A DNA stretch of 64,000 nucleotides from the NCBI GenBank assembly GCA_903789535.1, contig CAIFES010000006.1, positions 16,728-80,727 of the forward strand, in the 5' to 3' direction. The translations under genes were made by a program, and so were the position numbers. Origin of the DNA: an uncultured Aeriscardovia sp. GTDB taxonomy: Bacteria; Actinomycetota; Actinomycetes; Actinomycetales; Bifidobacteriaceae. The notes beneath the pieces are model-generated. The model did not search any database, had not been told where the DNA came from, and saw only the letters and a program-made list of their open reading frames with translations. Positions within the stretch are counted from its first letter, which is position 1. Each line of letters opens with the position of its first letter. This document shows positions 1 to 8,995 of this stretch, piece after piece.

Positions 1-1
1 C

Positions 2-85
2 GGCTCGTTCGGCGACCGCTGCTCCTCGTACGGCAACCTCAATTTCTCGCGCCTGTGGAGGCAGTGGTTCGGCTCGACCGACTGA
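2..85 (+). CDS. C-terminal end of an unidentified protein (partial)
   Basis: An open frame enters from the left edge and ends at TGA 83-85. It supplies only 28 codons, rich in aromatic residues, ending RLWRQWFGSTD. I do not recognise the family. The aromatic, Gly/Ser-rich tail would suit a secreted enzyme or cell-wall hydrolase, but that is a guess. About 210 bases separate it from the next gene, and that gap contains a TAGAAT-like -10 near 198 that could serve the downstream ATPase. Confidence 0.35.
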   Translation, partial: GSFGDRCSSYGNLNFSRLWRQWFGSTD

Positions 86-295
86 CGCCCTGCCAGGCAG
101 GAATGATCCGCCCCGCCCGATGGTCTGCGCGGCCTGATGACCCGCACATGGCTCACACGCTGGAAGTCCGGCCCGCGCTACGGGCTGTGTAGCGGTGGTA
201 GAATTGATGCTCTGGTGCGCGGCGCCCGCCTGACAAAATGCGGGTCGCCGCCTTTTGTTGTTTTCGGCAGCGACAGAGAACAACAGTCGTAAGGA

Positions 296-2365
296 ATGCC
301 AGTCGCGGAAACAGAAGTAACAATGTCACAACCCGTCCAGACGGCTCGTACGTCGCAGCAGCGGCAGAAGTCCTCGCTTCTAGCGGAGTTCTGCAAGGAG
401 AACATCGCCCTCTTCGTCACGATCGGCGTCGGCATCATCGCCGGCATCCTGTGGAATCTCGGCAAAGTCCCGAACATCATCGCCATCGTCCTCATCGTGG
501 CGATGACGCTCTATTCCATTTATGACGATGTGAAGGCCATCATCGCCGACCTCAAGGCAGGGCATGTGGGCGCCGATGTGCTCGCCGTCATCTCGCTTGT
601 CGCCGCGCTCGGCGTGCAGCAGTTCTGGGCCGCCTGGGTGGTTGACCTCATGGTCTTCTCCGGCGCCGCCATCGAGAGCTATGCGGACAGCCGCGCCAAG
701 CGCAACCTCACCCTCCTGCTCGACGCCGCGCCGAGCGAGGCGCACGTCATCACCACGAGCGACCCCACGCATGATGCACGCCAGTGGAAGACCGTGCCCG
801 TGGAGCAGGTCGCCGTCGGCGATCATCTGCTCGTGCGCCCGGGCGAGACCGTGCCGGTCGACGGCGTGCTCGAGTCCGAGACCGCCACGCTCGATCTGTC
901 GATGATCAACGGCGAGCCGCTGCCGCGCGATATGGAGAACGGTGAGAAGGTGGTCTCCGGCGCCATCAACGGCTCGGCGGCCATGCGCATGCGCGCCACC
1001 GCGCGCTCGGGCGACTCGCAATACCAGAAGATCCTCGACCTCGTGCGCTCCGCCGAGACCTCCCGCGCCACCGTGGTGCGCTCGGCCGACATCCTCGCCG
1101 TGCCGTTCACCATCATCTCCTTGACGATCGGCATCGTCGCCTGGATCTGCACCGCCTCGACGATGGGCTTCGCCGAGGGCGCGCTGCGCTTCACACAGGT
1201 GCTCGTGCTCGCCACCCCGTGCCCGCTGCTCATCGCCGCACCTGTGGCCTACATGGGTGGCACCGGACGCCTGGCCCACGCGGGCATCATCATCAAGACG
1301 CAGGACGTGCTCGAGAACCTCGGCCGCGTGACGCACATCTTCTTCGACAAGACCGGTACTCTGACCGACAAGCGCCCGGACGTCTCGCGCGTGGACACCG
1401 TGGCCGGCTCCCCATGGACGGGCGCACAGGTGCTCGCCTTCGCCGGCCCGCTGGAGAAATACTCCGTGCACATCCTCGCCCACGGCATCGTGAAGGCCTC
1501 GCGCGAGACGGCAAAGAAGGACCAGCTCGCCGCACCGGAGATCCACTCCGTGCGCGAGGACCCGGGCAACGGCGTCGAGGGCAGCGTCAACGGGCACCTC
1601 GTGCGCGTCGGCCGCCACAGCTTCGTCCTCGGCACGGCCGACGAGGCCGACCGGGCCTCGCAGGACGCGCTGCTCGCCGGTCTGCCGGCCCTCGCCCCCA
1701 ACGAGATGCACACGTACGTCTCCGTGGACGGCAAGGCCGCCGGCCGCATCGTGCTGGAGGACTTCGCCCGCACCAATGCGGCCGAGTCGATCGACGAGCT
1801 CAAGAAGATGGGCATCACGCGCCTGACCATGCTCACCGGCGACAAACAGGCCTCTGCCGACGCGGTCGCCCGCCAGATCGGCATCACCGATGTGCGCGCC
1901 GAGCTGCTGCCGCAGGAGAAGGTGGACGCCGTGGCGGCCGCCCACAACGAGCCCGCACCGAAGATGGCCGGTATTGTCCGGCTCATGCGTCGCCTGGCGG
2001 GAATCAAGGAGGAGCATGCCGTGACGATGATGGTGGGCGACGGCGTCAACGACGCCCCCACGCTCGCCTCGGCCGATATCGGCATCGCCATGACCGACGG
2101 CTCGACCACCGCCGCCTCCGAGTCCGCGCAGGTGGTGATCATGAACGACGACATCGCCATGGTCCCGCAGGCCGTGCGCATCTCGCGCCAGACGAAGCGC
2201 ACGATGCTGCAGGCCACCACCACCGGTCTGAGCCTGGCGATCATCCTCATGGTGTTCGCCGCGTTCAACTTCATCCCGGTGGTCATCGGCGCCATCCTGC
2301 AGGAGTTCGTCGATGTCGTCTCCATCCTGTGGGGTCTGACCGCCCTGTTCGATAAGAAAAAGTAA
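296..2365 (+). CDS. P1B-type heavy-metal translocating ATPase
   Basis: Membrane pump that couples ATP hydrolysis to transition-metal transport. The protein is 689 aa and lacks an N-terminal metal-binding domain. Visible landmarks are: two early membrane segments (about 37-75), an actuator-domain loop INGEP (about 204-208), the metal-site helix motif TPCP (307-310), the phosphorylation motif DKTGTLT (Asp351) and GDGVNDAP near 580. TPCP rather than CPC argues against a classical copper exporter and resembles the P1B-4/P1B-5 classes (Co, Ni or Fe). The actuator motif has Asn in place of the usual Thr of TGE. The N-domain His-Pro pair is replaced by His-Ile (SVHI, near 395). The first ATG directly abuts AAGGA; the in-frame ATG at 323 is an alternative start. 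Family is certain, metal unknown. Confidence 0.9.
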   Translation: MPVAETEVTMSQPVQTARTSQQRQKSSLLAEFCKENIALFVTIGVGIIAGILWNLGKVPNIIAIVLIVAMTLYSIYDDVKAIIADLKAGHVGADVLAVISLVAALGVQQFWAAWVVDLMVFSGAAIESYADSRAKRNLTLLLDAAPSEAHVITTSDPTHDARQWKTVPVEQVAVGDHLLVRPGETVPVDGVLESETATLDLSMINGEPLPRDMENGEKVVSGAINGSAAMRMRATARSGDSQYQKILDLVRSAETSRATVVRSADILAVPFTIISLTIGIVAWICTASTMGFAEGALRFTQVLVLATPCPLLIAAPVAYMGGTGRLAHAGIIIKTQDVLENLGRVTHIFFDKTGTLTDKRPDVSRVDTVAGSPWTGAQVLAFAGPLEKYSVHILAHGIVKASRETAKKDQLAAPEIHSVREDPGNGVEGSVNGHLVRVGRHSFVLGTADEADRASQDALLAGLPALAPNEMHTYVSVDGKAAGRIVLEDFARTNAAESIDELKKMGITRLTMLTGDKQASADAVARQIGITDVRAELLPQEKVDAVAAAHNEPAPKMAGIVRLMRRLAGIKEEHAVTMMVGDGVNDAPTLASADIGIAMTDGSTTAASESAQVVIMNDDIAMVPQAVRISRQTKRTMLQATTTGLSLAIILMVFAAFNFIPVVIGAILQEFVDVVSILWGLTALFDKKK

Positions 2366-2413
2366 GGCGACAAAAGAAGTCTGACAATCCCGGTTTTGCT
2401 GTCAGACGTACAG

Positions 2414-2447
2414 ACGCCCGTCCGGATATCCTTCCGGACGGGCGTTT
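2414..2447. terminator. Intrinsic terminator between convergent genes
   Basis: A 13-bp perfect stem (2414-2426 with 2433-2445) closes a 6-nt loop and is followed by TTTG on the plus strand. It lies just past the ATPase gene and before the convergent HD gene. A weaker inverted repeat (GTCTGACA/TGTCAGAC, 2379-2407) precedes it. Confidence 0.75.
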
Positions 2448-2483
2448 GTGTCTGCAGCACTATCCAAACTGATAGACCAGCGC

Positions 2484-3257
2484 TTATTTTCTGATCGCCA
2501 TGCCGTACTCGCCGGCTAGGCCCTCCAACCTGGGGGCGCCGTAGCGGGCGGCGAGCAGACGGAACCGCTCGGCATTGGACTGGCCGAACCGCGCCGCCGA
2601 GCGGTAGGCCACCGGCAGCGAGACGAAGTCCGGCGGGTCGGACTTGGTGTGGAACTTGTCGGCGAACATCACCAGCTCCTGCTCGATGGTGCGCGGCAGA
2701 TAGTCGTCCGGCGGCAGCGGCAGCCGCTGGGCGACCACCTCGCTGCGCGTGATGCCCACACCCGTATGGTTGCGGGCGAATTCGGCGATCTCCAGCCCGC
2801 AGCGCTCCTCCAGCAGGCAGAGATAGCCCTCCAGCCCGTGGAAGATATAGCGATGACGGTCGAACGTGCGCCCGTCGGGCAGGAAGATGCGGTAGACGCC
2901 GATGTCATGCACGAGGGCGCCCACCGCCACGAGCTGCAGATCAGGCAGCGCCCCGTTCCACGGACGCGGCACGGGGACGGCCGTCCCCGGCTCCGTCTGC
3001 CGGGCCTGACGCAGATGCTCGCCCAGCCCCACCGCGATGCGCGCCACAATCTGGCAGTGCGTCCACAACTTGTCGAACGCGAAATCGCTCGGCGCGAGCG
3101 CGCGGTGCAGTTTCTCCAGCCGCTCGAAACTGAACGGCTCGCCCTGCGGGTCGCGCACGTGGTCGAACACGCCCCGGATCCTCTCCGGCGGCGCCGGGGC
3201 GACCATCACCGTGCCGGCCAGGCCGTCCGGATCCTCTTCTGACAAAAATTTCTGCAT
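2484..3257 (-). CDS. HD-domain metal-dependent phosphohydrolase
   Basis: The 257-aa product carries an HD superfamily core: His near 67 (WTHCQ), the HD pair at 117-118 inside ALVHDIG, His140 (FHGLEG) and His164 (RNHTG). These are the expected metal ligands of a phosphohydrolase, probably acting on a nucleotide or phosphorylated small molecule. The substrate cannot be read from sequence. The frame stays open further upstream, but those residues look like non-coding translation, so I chose the ATG at 3257, which gives a normal-looking N-terminus MQKFLSEED. There is no strong ribosome binding site. It is divergent from zwf across about 200 bases. Confidence 0.7.
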   Translation of the reverse strand: MQKFLSEEDPDGLAGTVMVAPAPPERIRGVFDHVRDPQGEPFSFERLEKLHRALAPSDFAFDKLWTHCQIVARIAVGLGEHLRQARQTEPGTAVPVPRPWNGALPDLQLVAVGALVHDIGVYRIFLPDGRTFDRHRYIFHGLEGYLCLLEERCGLEIAEFARNHTGVGITRSEVVAQRLPLPPDDYLPRTIEQELVMFADKFHTKSDPPDFVSLPVAYRSAARFGQSNAERFRLLAARYGAPRLEGLAGEYGMAIRK

Positions 3258-3458
3258 ATTTTCGATTCTAAGCGGGCAGAATAAGCACATCGGCCAGAAA
3301 AACCAGACGCCGTAAAATCTGAGAAGAAGCGTCCTTCGCAGGACGGATCGTGCCGATCGTGCCCCTGGTGGGCATCCGCCCACCCTGCGGCGACGGGACG
3401 CGCAGACATGATGCAGGAAACTGCGATCACAGAATCATCCGCACAGAAAGAGGCTTGT

Positions 3459-4997
3459 ATGGCGCAGAACCCGGACGCATGGGCCAATCCCCTGCGCGAC
3501 GCGGAGGATCTCCGTCTGCCGAGGATCGCCGGGCCGTGCTCGGTCGTCATCTTCGGCGTGACCGGCGACCTCGCGCGCAAGAAACTGCTGCCGGCCATCT
3601 ACGATCTGGCCAACCGCGGCCTCCTGCCGCCCCAGTTCGGCCTGACCGGTTTTGGACGGCGCGAGTGGAGCAACGAGTATTTCGCCGACTGGGTCCGGCA
3701 GCATGTGAAGGAAAACTGCCGCACACCATTCCGCGAGTCCACCTGGCAGCAGCTGGCCGGCGGGATCCGTTTCGTCAACGGCACGTTCGACGACCCGGAC
3801 GCCTTCCTGCGTCTGTCGCAGACGGTGCAGGAGCTGGATGCCACGCGCAACACGCACGGCAACCACGCGTTCTACCTGTCCGTGCCGCCGTGGGCGTTCC
3901 CCATCGTGGCCGAGCAGCTGGCGAAGTCCGGCCTGTCGCATTCGCAGGGCGACGCCTGGCGGCGCGTGATCATCGAGAAACCGTTCGGCCATGACCTTGC
4001 CTCCGCCAAGGAGCTCGACCGCGTCATCTCCTCGGTCTTCTCGCCCGACTCGGTCTTCCGCATCGACCACTATCTGGGCAAGGAGACGGTGCAGAACCTT
4101 CTGGCGATGCGCTTTTCCAACATGCTCTTCGAGCCGATCTGGAACAACCATTACGTCGACCACGTCCAGATCACGATGGCCGAGGATATCGGCATCGGCT
4201 CGCGTGCCGGCTATTACGACGGCATCGGCGCCGCACGCGATGTGATCCAGAACCATCTGCTCCAGCTCATGGCCGTGACCGCCATGGACGAGCCGGTCGA
4301 TTTCTCCGCCCGCAACATCCACTACGAGAAGGCCAAGGTCCTCTCCGCCGTCCGGCTGCCCAAGGACCTGGCCGCCCACACCGCGCGCGGCCAGTATGCC
4401 GAGGGCTGGCAGGGCCAGGAGCATGTGCCCGGCTACCTGCAGGAGCGCGGCATCAGCCCGGATTCGACCACCGAGACGTATGCGGCCATCAAGCTGTGGA
4501 TCGACAACTGGCGCTGGGCGGGCGTGCCGTTCTATCTGCGCACCGGCAAGCGCCTGGGCAAGCGCGTCACCGAGATCGCCGTCGTGTTCAAGTCTGCGCC
4601 GCACCAGCCGTTCCCCGCCAACGCGGTGCAGGAGCACGGCCCGAACGAGATCGTCTTCCGCATCCAGCCGAACGAGGGCATCACCCTGCGCTTCGGTTCC
4701 AAGGTCCCCGGCTCCACCATGGAGGTGCGGGACGTGAATATGGACTTCAGCTATGGCAGCTCGTTCACCGAGTCGAGCCCGGAGGCGTACGAGCGCCTCA
4801 TCCTCGACGTGCTGCTCGGCGAGCCGCCGCTCTTCCCCACCACGCAGGAGGTCAATCTCTCGTGGAAGATCCTCGACCCGATCGAGAAGTTCTGGTCCAC
4901 GCAGGGCCAGCCCGAGCAGTACGAGTCCGGCACCTGGGGTCCGGACTGCACTGACAAAATGATGGCGAACGACCATCGCGCCTGGAGGCTGCCATGA
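3459..4997 (+). CDS. zwf: Glucose-6-phosphate 1-dehydrogenase
   Basis: Oxidises glucose-6-phosphate to 6-phosphogluconolactone with NADP, opening the oxidative pentose phosphate pathway. The 512-aa protein shows the dinucleotide-binding motif GVTGDLA (33-39) and the catalytic signature RIDHYLGKE near 201-209, and is of normal family length. I start at ATG 3459 because AGAAAGAGG lies 5 bases upstream. An ATG at 3408 is in frame but has no such site. The stop overlaps the opcA start by 4 bases (ATGA), so zwf, opcA and pgl form one operon. gnd, the next enzyme of the path, lies 3 kb away on the other strand. Confidence 0.97.
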   Translation: MAQNPDAWANPLRDAEDLRLPRIAGPCSVVIFGVTGDLARKKLLPAIYDLANRGLLPPQFGLTGFGRREWSNEYFADWVRQHVKENCRTPFRESTWQQLAGGIRFVNGTFDDPDAFLRLSQTVQELDATRNTHGNHAFYLSVPPWAFPIVAEQLAKSGLSHSQGDAWRRVIIEKPFGHDLASAKELDRVISSVFSPDSVFRIDHYLGKETVQNLLAMRFSNMLFEPIWNNHYVDHVQITMAEDIGIGSRAGYYDGIGAARDVIQNHLLQLMAVTAMDEPVDFSARNIHYEKAKVLSAVRLPKDLAAHTARGQYAEGWQGQEHVPGYLQERGISPDSTTETYAAIKLWIDNWRWAGVPFYLRTGKRLGKRVTEIAVVFKSAPHQPFPANAVQEHGPNEIVFRIQPNEGITLRFGSKVPGSTMEVRDVNMDFSYGSSFTESSPEAYERLILDVLLGEPPLFPTTQEVNLSWKILDPIEKFWSTQGQPEQYESGTWGPDCTDKMMANDHRAWRLP

Positions 4998-6238
4998 TCC
5001 TCACACTCAACGACACATCGACGAAGCAGATTGCCGATCAGCTCGAATCCATGCACATCCGCCGAGGCGAGGACGCGCAGGGCCGCGTGCTCACCCTGCT
5101 CATCAGCTGCCGGCAGGAGGATCTGGAGCCGGCGCTCAAGGCCGCCAACGCGGCGAGCTGGGAGCACCCGTGCCGTGTGATCGCCATCGTTCCCGGCTCA
5201 CCGCGCCTTGTGACACAGCCGGCCGATGACGGCGGTCCCGACAATGGCACCGCGGACGGGCCCGCCGACTCCGACGCACAGGTGAAGGTGGTCGGCCCGG
5301 TGGCTTCGAACGGCCTGGAGACCGTGGAGGTCGCCGGCGACAAGCCGATCACCGCCTTCCGCCAGGATTCGCGCCTCGACGCAGAAATCAGGTTCGGTGC
5401 CGACGCGGGCGCGAGCGAGATCATTGTCCTGCGTCCCAGCGGCGAGCTCGTCTCGCATCTCGACACGCTCGTCATCCCGCTGATGGTGGCCGACACGCCG
5501 GTCGTCGTCTGGTGGCCGGGCGTGCCACCGACCAATCCATCGAAGGACCCGCTCGGCAGGCTTGCGACCGTGCGCATCACCGACGCGGCCAACACGCCGG
5601 ACCCGGCGGGCACGTTCGCGCGTCTGAGCCAGCACGACACCCCGCAGGATGTGGATCTCTCATGGACACATCTGACGCTGTGGCGCGCCCAGCTCGCCTC
5701 CATGCTCGACCAGAGCCCGCATTCGCGCATCCGCTCCGCACAGATCACCGGGCAGAACGGCAACCTCTCCGTGCTGCTGCTCGCCGGCTGGATCAACGTG
5801 CAGGCGCATGTGCCGGTGCGCATCGTGTGGAACTCGCGCGCCGAGGGCATCCAGCAGGTCAGCCTGCAGTGCGATGACGGCGATTACGTGATCGACCGGT
5901 GCAGCTGCGCGTCCCCGCAGGGCGCGGCGCAGCAGGACGCCGACACGTCGGGCACAGCGGAATCGGGCGCATCAGAAGGCACGTCGAAATCGGGCACGTC
6001 AGAGCCAGGCAGGTCGGAATCCGGCGCAGCGCACCCGGGCGATTCCGCCGATCCGACGGGCGAGCAGGCGTGGGTCACCACCCCCGGCTCCCCCAAGCCG
6101 CAGATGGTCTCGCTCCCCCACCGCACCCGCACCGAGTGCCTCGGCGAGGAACTGGGCCGCCTCTACCCCGACAAGGTGTGGGCGCGCGTGGTCCAGTCGG
6201 ATCTGAGCTTCGAACAGAGCTACGCGGAGGAGGACTGA
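4994..6238 (+). CDS. opcA: Glucose-6-phosphate dehydrogenase assembly protein OpcA
   Basis: OpcA is an allosteric/assembly partner of G6PDH in cyanobacteria and actinobacteria. The 414-aa product has the typical central block VVWWPGVPP and sits between zwf and pgl, the usual place. It overlaps zwf by 4 bases and pgl by 1 base (TGATG), which suggests translational coupling. Residues about 315-358 form a Gly/Ser/Thr/Glu repeat stretch (GTSEPG, GTAESG units, nt ~5940-6060) not expected in the folded core. This looks like an expandable disordered insert before the conserved C-terminal segment. Confidence 0.93.
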   Translation: MILTLNDTSTKQIADQLESMHIRRGEDAQGRVLTLLISCRQEDLEPALKAANAASWEHPCRVIAIVPGSPRLVTQPADDGGPDNGTADGPADSDAQVKVVGPVASNGLETVEVAGDKPITAFRQDSRLDAEIRFGADAGASEIIVLRPSGELVSHLDTLVIPLMVADTPVVVWWPGVPPTNPSKDPLGRLATVRITDAANTPDPAGTFARLSQHDTPQDVDLSWTHLTLWRAQLASMLDQSPHSRIRSAQITGQNGNLSVLLLAGWINVQAHVPVRIVWNSRAEGIQQVSLQCDDGDYVIDRCSCASPQGAAQQDADTSGTAESGASEGTSKSGTSEPGRSESGAAHPGDSADPTGEQAWVTTPGSPKPQMVSLPHRTRTECLGEELGRLYPDKVWARVVQSDLSFEQSYAEED

Positions 6239-7089
6239 TGGCGGATCAGGCAGAACAGCGTGCACGCGGTCTGGCCCCGCGCACGATCGTGCGTTATGCC
6301 GACGAGCGCGGTGTGGTGGAGGCCGCCAGCACCCGTCTGCTGCTGCGTGTCATCGACCTGCTCTCCGACGGCCGGCGGCGGGTGGATCTGGCTGTGACGG
6401 GCGGCAGCGATGGCATCGAGATGCTCCGGCTCACCGGGATCAATCCCCTTGCCGCCTCCGTCGACTGGAAACGCGTGCACTTCTGGTGGGGTGACGAGCG
6501 TTTCGTACCGGCCGACGACCCGGATCGCAACGCCCTGCAGGCGCGTCAGGCGCTCCTCAGCCGTCTCATGGCCGATTTCGGGCTGCCGGAGGACAACATC
6601 CACGAGATGCCCGCCGATACCCGCGATTTCGTCGCCCGTCAGGATGCCTCCGACGAGGAGGACGAGCAGGCCGTTCGCTCGGCGGCGGCTGCCTATCAGC
6701 ATGAGATGGTCACACAGATGGGCGATCACCCCGCGTTCGACATCGCCTGGTTCGGCATGGGGCCGGACGGCCATTTCGCCTCGCTCATGCCCGGTCTGCC
6801 CGGCATCCGTCTTGACGACCCGAACATGCTCACGTGCGGCGTGACGCACTCGCCCAAGCTGCCGCCGCTGCGCGTCTCGCTCACCGTTCCGGCCATCCAG
6901 TCCTCGCATGAGGTGTGGGTGATCGCCTCGGGCGAGCGCAAGCGCGAGGCACTGGCCAAGGCGCTCGGTGCGCCCGGCACGCCGGCGGATGGTGGGGATT
7001 TCGATGATCCCGATGTGCCGGTGACATTTGCCGCCGGCCGCGAGCGCACGCTGTGGATGGTGGACACCGTCGCCGCGCCGATTGCGTGA
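6238..7089 (+). CDS. pgl: 6-phosphogluconolactonase
   Basis: Hydrolyses 6-phosphogluconolactone to 6-phosphogluconate. The 283-aa protein has the sugar-phosphate isomerase-like motifs GGSDG (about 55-59), WWGDERFVP (about 82-90) and GMGPDGHFASLMPG (about 173-186). The ATG is fused to the opcA stop as TGATG, with GGAGGAG just upstream, so an open frame reaching further 5' is only opcA sequence read in another frame. It is the last gene of the zwf operon and converges on the minus-strand small-RNA locus A. Confidence 0.95.
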   Translation: MADQAEQRARGLAPRTIVRYADERGVVEAASTRLLLRVIDLLSDGRRRVDLAVTGGSDGIEMLRLTGINPLAASVDWKRVHFWWGDERFVPADDPDRNALQARQALLSRLMADFGLPEDNIHEMPADTRDFVARQDASDEEDEQAVRSAAAAYQHEMVTQMGDHPAFDIAWFGMGPDGHFASLMPGLPGIRLDDPNMLTCGVTHSPKLPPLRVSLTVPAIQSSHEVWVIASGERKREALAKALGAPGTPADGGDFDDPDVPVTFAAGRERTLWMVDTVAAPIA

Positions 7090-7249
7090 GCGGCGCCATT
7101 CTGTGTGAACGAGCCGCGCCGTTTGCATAAGCCGCACTGTTTGCGTGGCCAGCGCTGCTCAAACGAGCCGCGCTGGCCGCCCACCCACTCCTCTCCCACA
7201 ACCAGAAGAGCTGCAACAGCGCTGACTTCCCATCCCTCTCCCTACAACC

Positions 7250-7420
7250 CAAAAGCCCCGGTCAGGTTGGTGACCGGGGCTGGGAGAGAAGGAGAAGGGA
7301 AAGTTTCAATTATCAGTCTGTCTGGGCTGCGGCACCCGTTTCGACCCGTCTGCGGGATATCTCCCGTTTGCTGACATCTTCTATATAAGCCGACGTCGCT
7401 TGGCGGATCCTGCCGCGCCA
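7250..7420 (-). ncRNA. Putative CU-rich small RNA, copy A
   Basis: Predicted minus-strand transcript of about 170 nt with no conserved reading frame. Its 3' end is an intrinsic terminator: an 11-bp GC-rich stem (7254-7264 with 7271-7281) followed by TTTT on the minus strand. Just upstream of the terminator lies a pyrimidine-rich stretch, CCCTTCTCCTTCTCTCCC, shared in form with copies B, C and D. It also shares a TTATATAGAAG block (near 7377-7388) with B and C. It lies after nitroreductase 1 and before the convergent pgl, so no gene follows that it could lead. I infer a free-standing regulatory RNA; a decayed attenuator leader is the alternative. Confidence 0.5.
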
Positions 7421-7426
7421 CTTCCT

Positions 7427-7461
7427 ATTATCTGTACCTTTGCTGGGAGTTATCTGGGAAC
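7427..7461 (-). promoter_or_regulatory. Response-regulator-like promoter of copy A
   Basis: Read on the minus strand: TTCCCAG-N4-CTCCCAG, then 10 bases, then GATAAT. Two heptamers repeated every 11 bases, ending 10 bases before a -10, is the layout of PhoB/OmpR-family boxes that replace the -35. The same layout occurs in copies B and D. Confidence 0.5.
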
Positions 7462-7551
7462 CGGACAGTGCCGCTTCGTCGATACACAGCGTCATCTTTC
7501 CCGGTCAGCCCATCTGCCGGGTTTCTCCTGCTTCCTGTTCGGCGTCGTCTC

Positions 7552-7600
7552 ATCCGCGGGTGGCCGTTACCCGCGGATGGCCGTCACCCGCGGATGGTGA
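7552..7600. repeat. 17-nt tandem repeat, about 2.9 copies
   Basis: Units start at 7552, 7569 and 7586 with core ACCCGCGGATGGCCGT. The array runs over the stop codon of nitroreductase 1, so the last residues of that gene are part of the repeat. Confidence 0.7.
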
Positions 7601-8288
7601 GATACTCGTCGACCGGCATACGTCGCATATGCACGTCGTTGATCCGCGCGTCAGTGGCATGGCCGATGCCCATCCCCATGACCAGCAGTTCATCATTGGG
7701 GATCCCCAGCACCGGCTTGACCTCCTCCGGATACCGGATGAACTCATAGGCGACAATCGAGTCATAGCCGAGGTTCTTCGCCGCGAGCGCCAGCGTCTGC
7801 TCGAATGCGCCGAGATCAAGCAGACTCCATGGCGCCAGCTGCTGGAGCGTGAGATAGACGAAAGTGCCTGCGTTGAACAGACGCCCGTTTGACAATGCCA
7901 TCGCCGAAAAAGAATCGACCTGTGCGAGCGCATCGGCGCCCATACGCGCCTTCTCGCGCGAACCCAGGGCGGCACGGGCGCTGTATGAGCCGATCTGCGT
8001 GCCGAAACCGTCCATATTTCTGCGCGCCTGTGGGCCATAGTCCATCCGGTGGAACACCGGCACATCGGCATGCCCGCTCTTTCCCGCCATATCAGCTTTC
8101 TCGTGGGCGATACGGATTTTCTCCGCCACATCCCCTCTGGCCACATAGACGCGCCACGGCTGCTCGTTGGCCGAACTCGGCGCGAGTCCCGCCTCCTCGA
8201 CGATGGCGCGGATGTCCTTCTCCGGCACCGGCCTGCCGTCGAAATCGCGGACGGAATGCCTGCCACGCACCACCTGATCGAAATCCAT
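7584..8288 (-). CDS. Nitroreductase-family FMN oxidoreductase, paralogue 1
   Basis: A 234-aa flavin-dependent NAD(P)H oxidoreductase of the nitroreductase fold. Typical segments are the N-terminal RHSVRDFDGRPV (FMN phosphate contact), the SSANEQPWRVYV block near 40-51 and a C-terminal GYDS...PVLGIP segment. ATG 8288 is supported by AAGGAG seven bases upstream; in-frame codons before it look non-coding. The physiological substrate is unknown. It is a tandem paralogue of the gene at 8996-9799, and each copy is associated with the CU-rich RNA element. Confidence 0.9.
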   Translation of the reverse strand: MDFDQVVRGRHSVRDFDGRPVPEKDIRAIVEEAGLAPSSANEQPWRVYVARGDVAEKIRIAHEKADMAGKSGHADVPVFHRMDYGPQARRNMDGFGTQIGSYSARAALGSREKARMGADALAQVDSFSAMALSNGRLFNAGTFVYLTLQQLAPWSLLDLGAFEQTLALAAKNLGYDSIVAYEFIRYPEEVKPVLGIPNDELLVMGMGIGHATDARINDVHMRRMPVDEYLTIRG

Positions 8289-8594
8289 GAGTACTCCTTG
8301 TCGTCGTTCGAGGCCGTCGGTCTGCGTTTCCTGATTGGTAGTGTGATCCGCATCCACTGGTCTGTATCTGCTGATCCTCGTCCGCTGATAGCCCGGCCAC
8401 CATGCTGGCAGGCTGCTGGCTGTCACACGGGATTCTTATGACTACAAGTGTCACGCATAGATCGACCAGGCGTAATACCGTTTCTCGCATCGCTGAAGCG
8501 GGAATAATCAGGAACAGCGCTCACTGGGCGCATCAGAATCGCGACCGGTTGCCGTGATGGCACCGCGCCCGCTCGCGATGCTCCCTGACAACAA
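8289..8594. other. Leader region of nitroreductase 1
   Basis: About 300 bases between the terminator of RNA copy B and the start of nitroreductase 1. I see no gene. A promoter for nitroreductase 1 must lie here if the copy B terminator is effective; no clear -35/-10 pair stands out. Confidence 0.4.
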
Positions 8595-8770
8595 GAAAAC
8601 CCCGGGCATTTCGCTCGGGGCATCTCGGATTTGAGGAGAGAAGGAAGGATTCAGTTATCGCGGACGGGGCGGAATGGGTGTTCGTCTCGTCCCCGGCTTC
8701 CGGGCTGCGGTTCCTTTCGGCTGGTAGCTTCTATATAACCGTGGCTTCCTTGGCGGATTCTGTCGTGACA
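8595..8770 (-). ncRNA. Putative CU-rich small RNA, copy B
   Basis: Predicted minus-strand transcript of about 175 nt ending in an 8-bp stem (8600-8607 with 8613-8620) followed by TTTTCTTG. Its body from the TTATATAGAAG block (8730-8740) to the terminator is almost identical to copy C. The pyrimidine tract is ATCCTTCCTTCTCTCCTC. The body could be translated as a 29-residue tail ending PFRPVRDN in both B and C, but there is no start codon with a ribosome binding site and copy A does not keep the frame, so I favour non-coding RNA. It lies between the two nitroreductase genes. Confidence 0.5.
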
Positions 8771-8776
8771 GTTCCG

Positions 8777-8809
8777 ATAACCTGCGCCTTCGCTGGGAGT
8801 TTTCTGGGA
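8777..8809 (-). promoter_or_regulatory. Response-regulator-like promoter of copy B
   Basis: Minus strand: TTCCCAG-AAAA-CTCCCAG, 10 bases, then GGTTAT. The heptamers are identical to those of copy A, with the same 11-base period and the same distance to the -10. Confidence 0.5.
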
Positions 8810-8995
8810 ACAGCAGACCCTTCCTGAACTTCTCATGCCACCCGTCCCACCTGTGCGCGGGTTTGTGCGCACAACAGCCGGCGGCCTGTCTGCAGTCTAT
8901 GGCACTTACGACGACCGAACCCTGCCGCACCCGCGACAGCCCGAACCTCGTCTCTGACTGCCTGCACAGATGTTCATCTATTGCATAGATGCCAT

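Noticed and set aside
8651..8872. A small protein ending PFRPVRDN encoded by RNA copies B and C
   Set aside because: No start codon with a ribosome binding site in the shared part, B and C are too similar to test codon bias, and copies A and D do not keep the frame.
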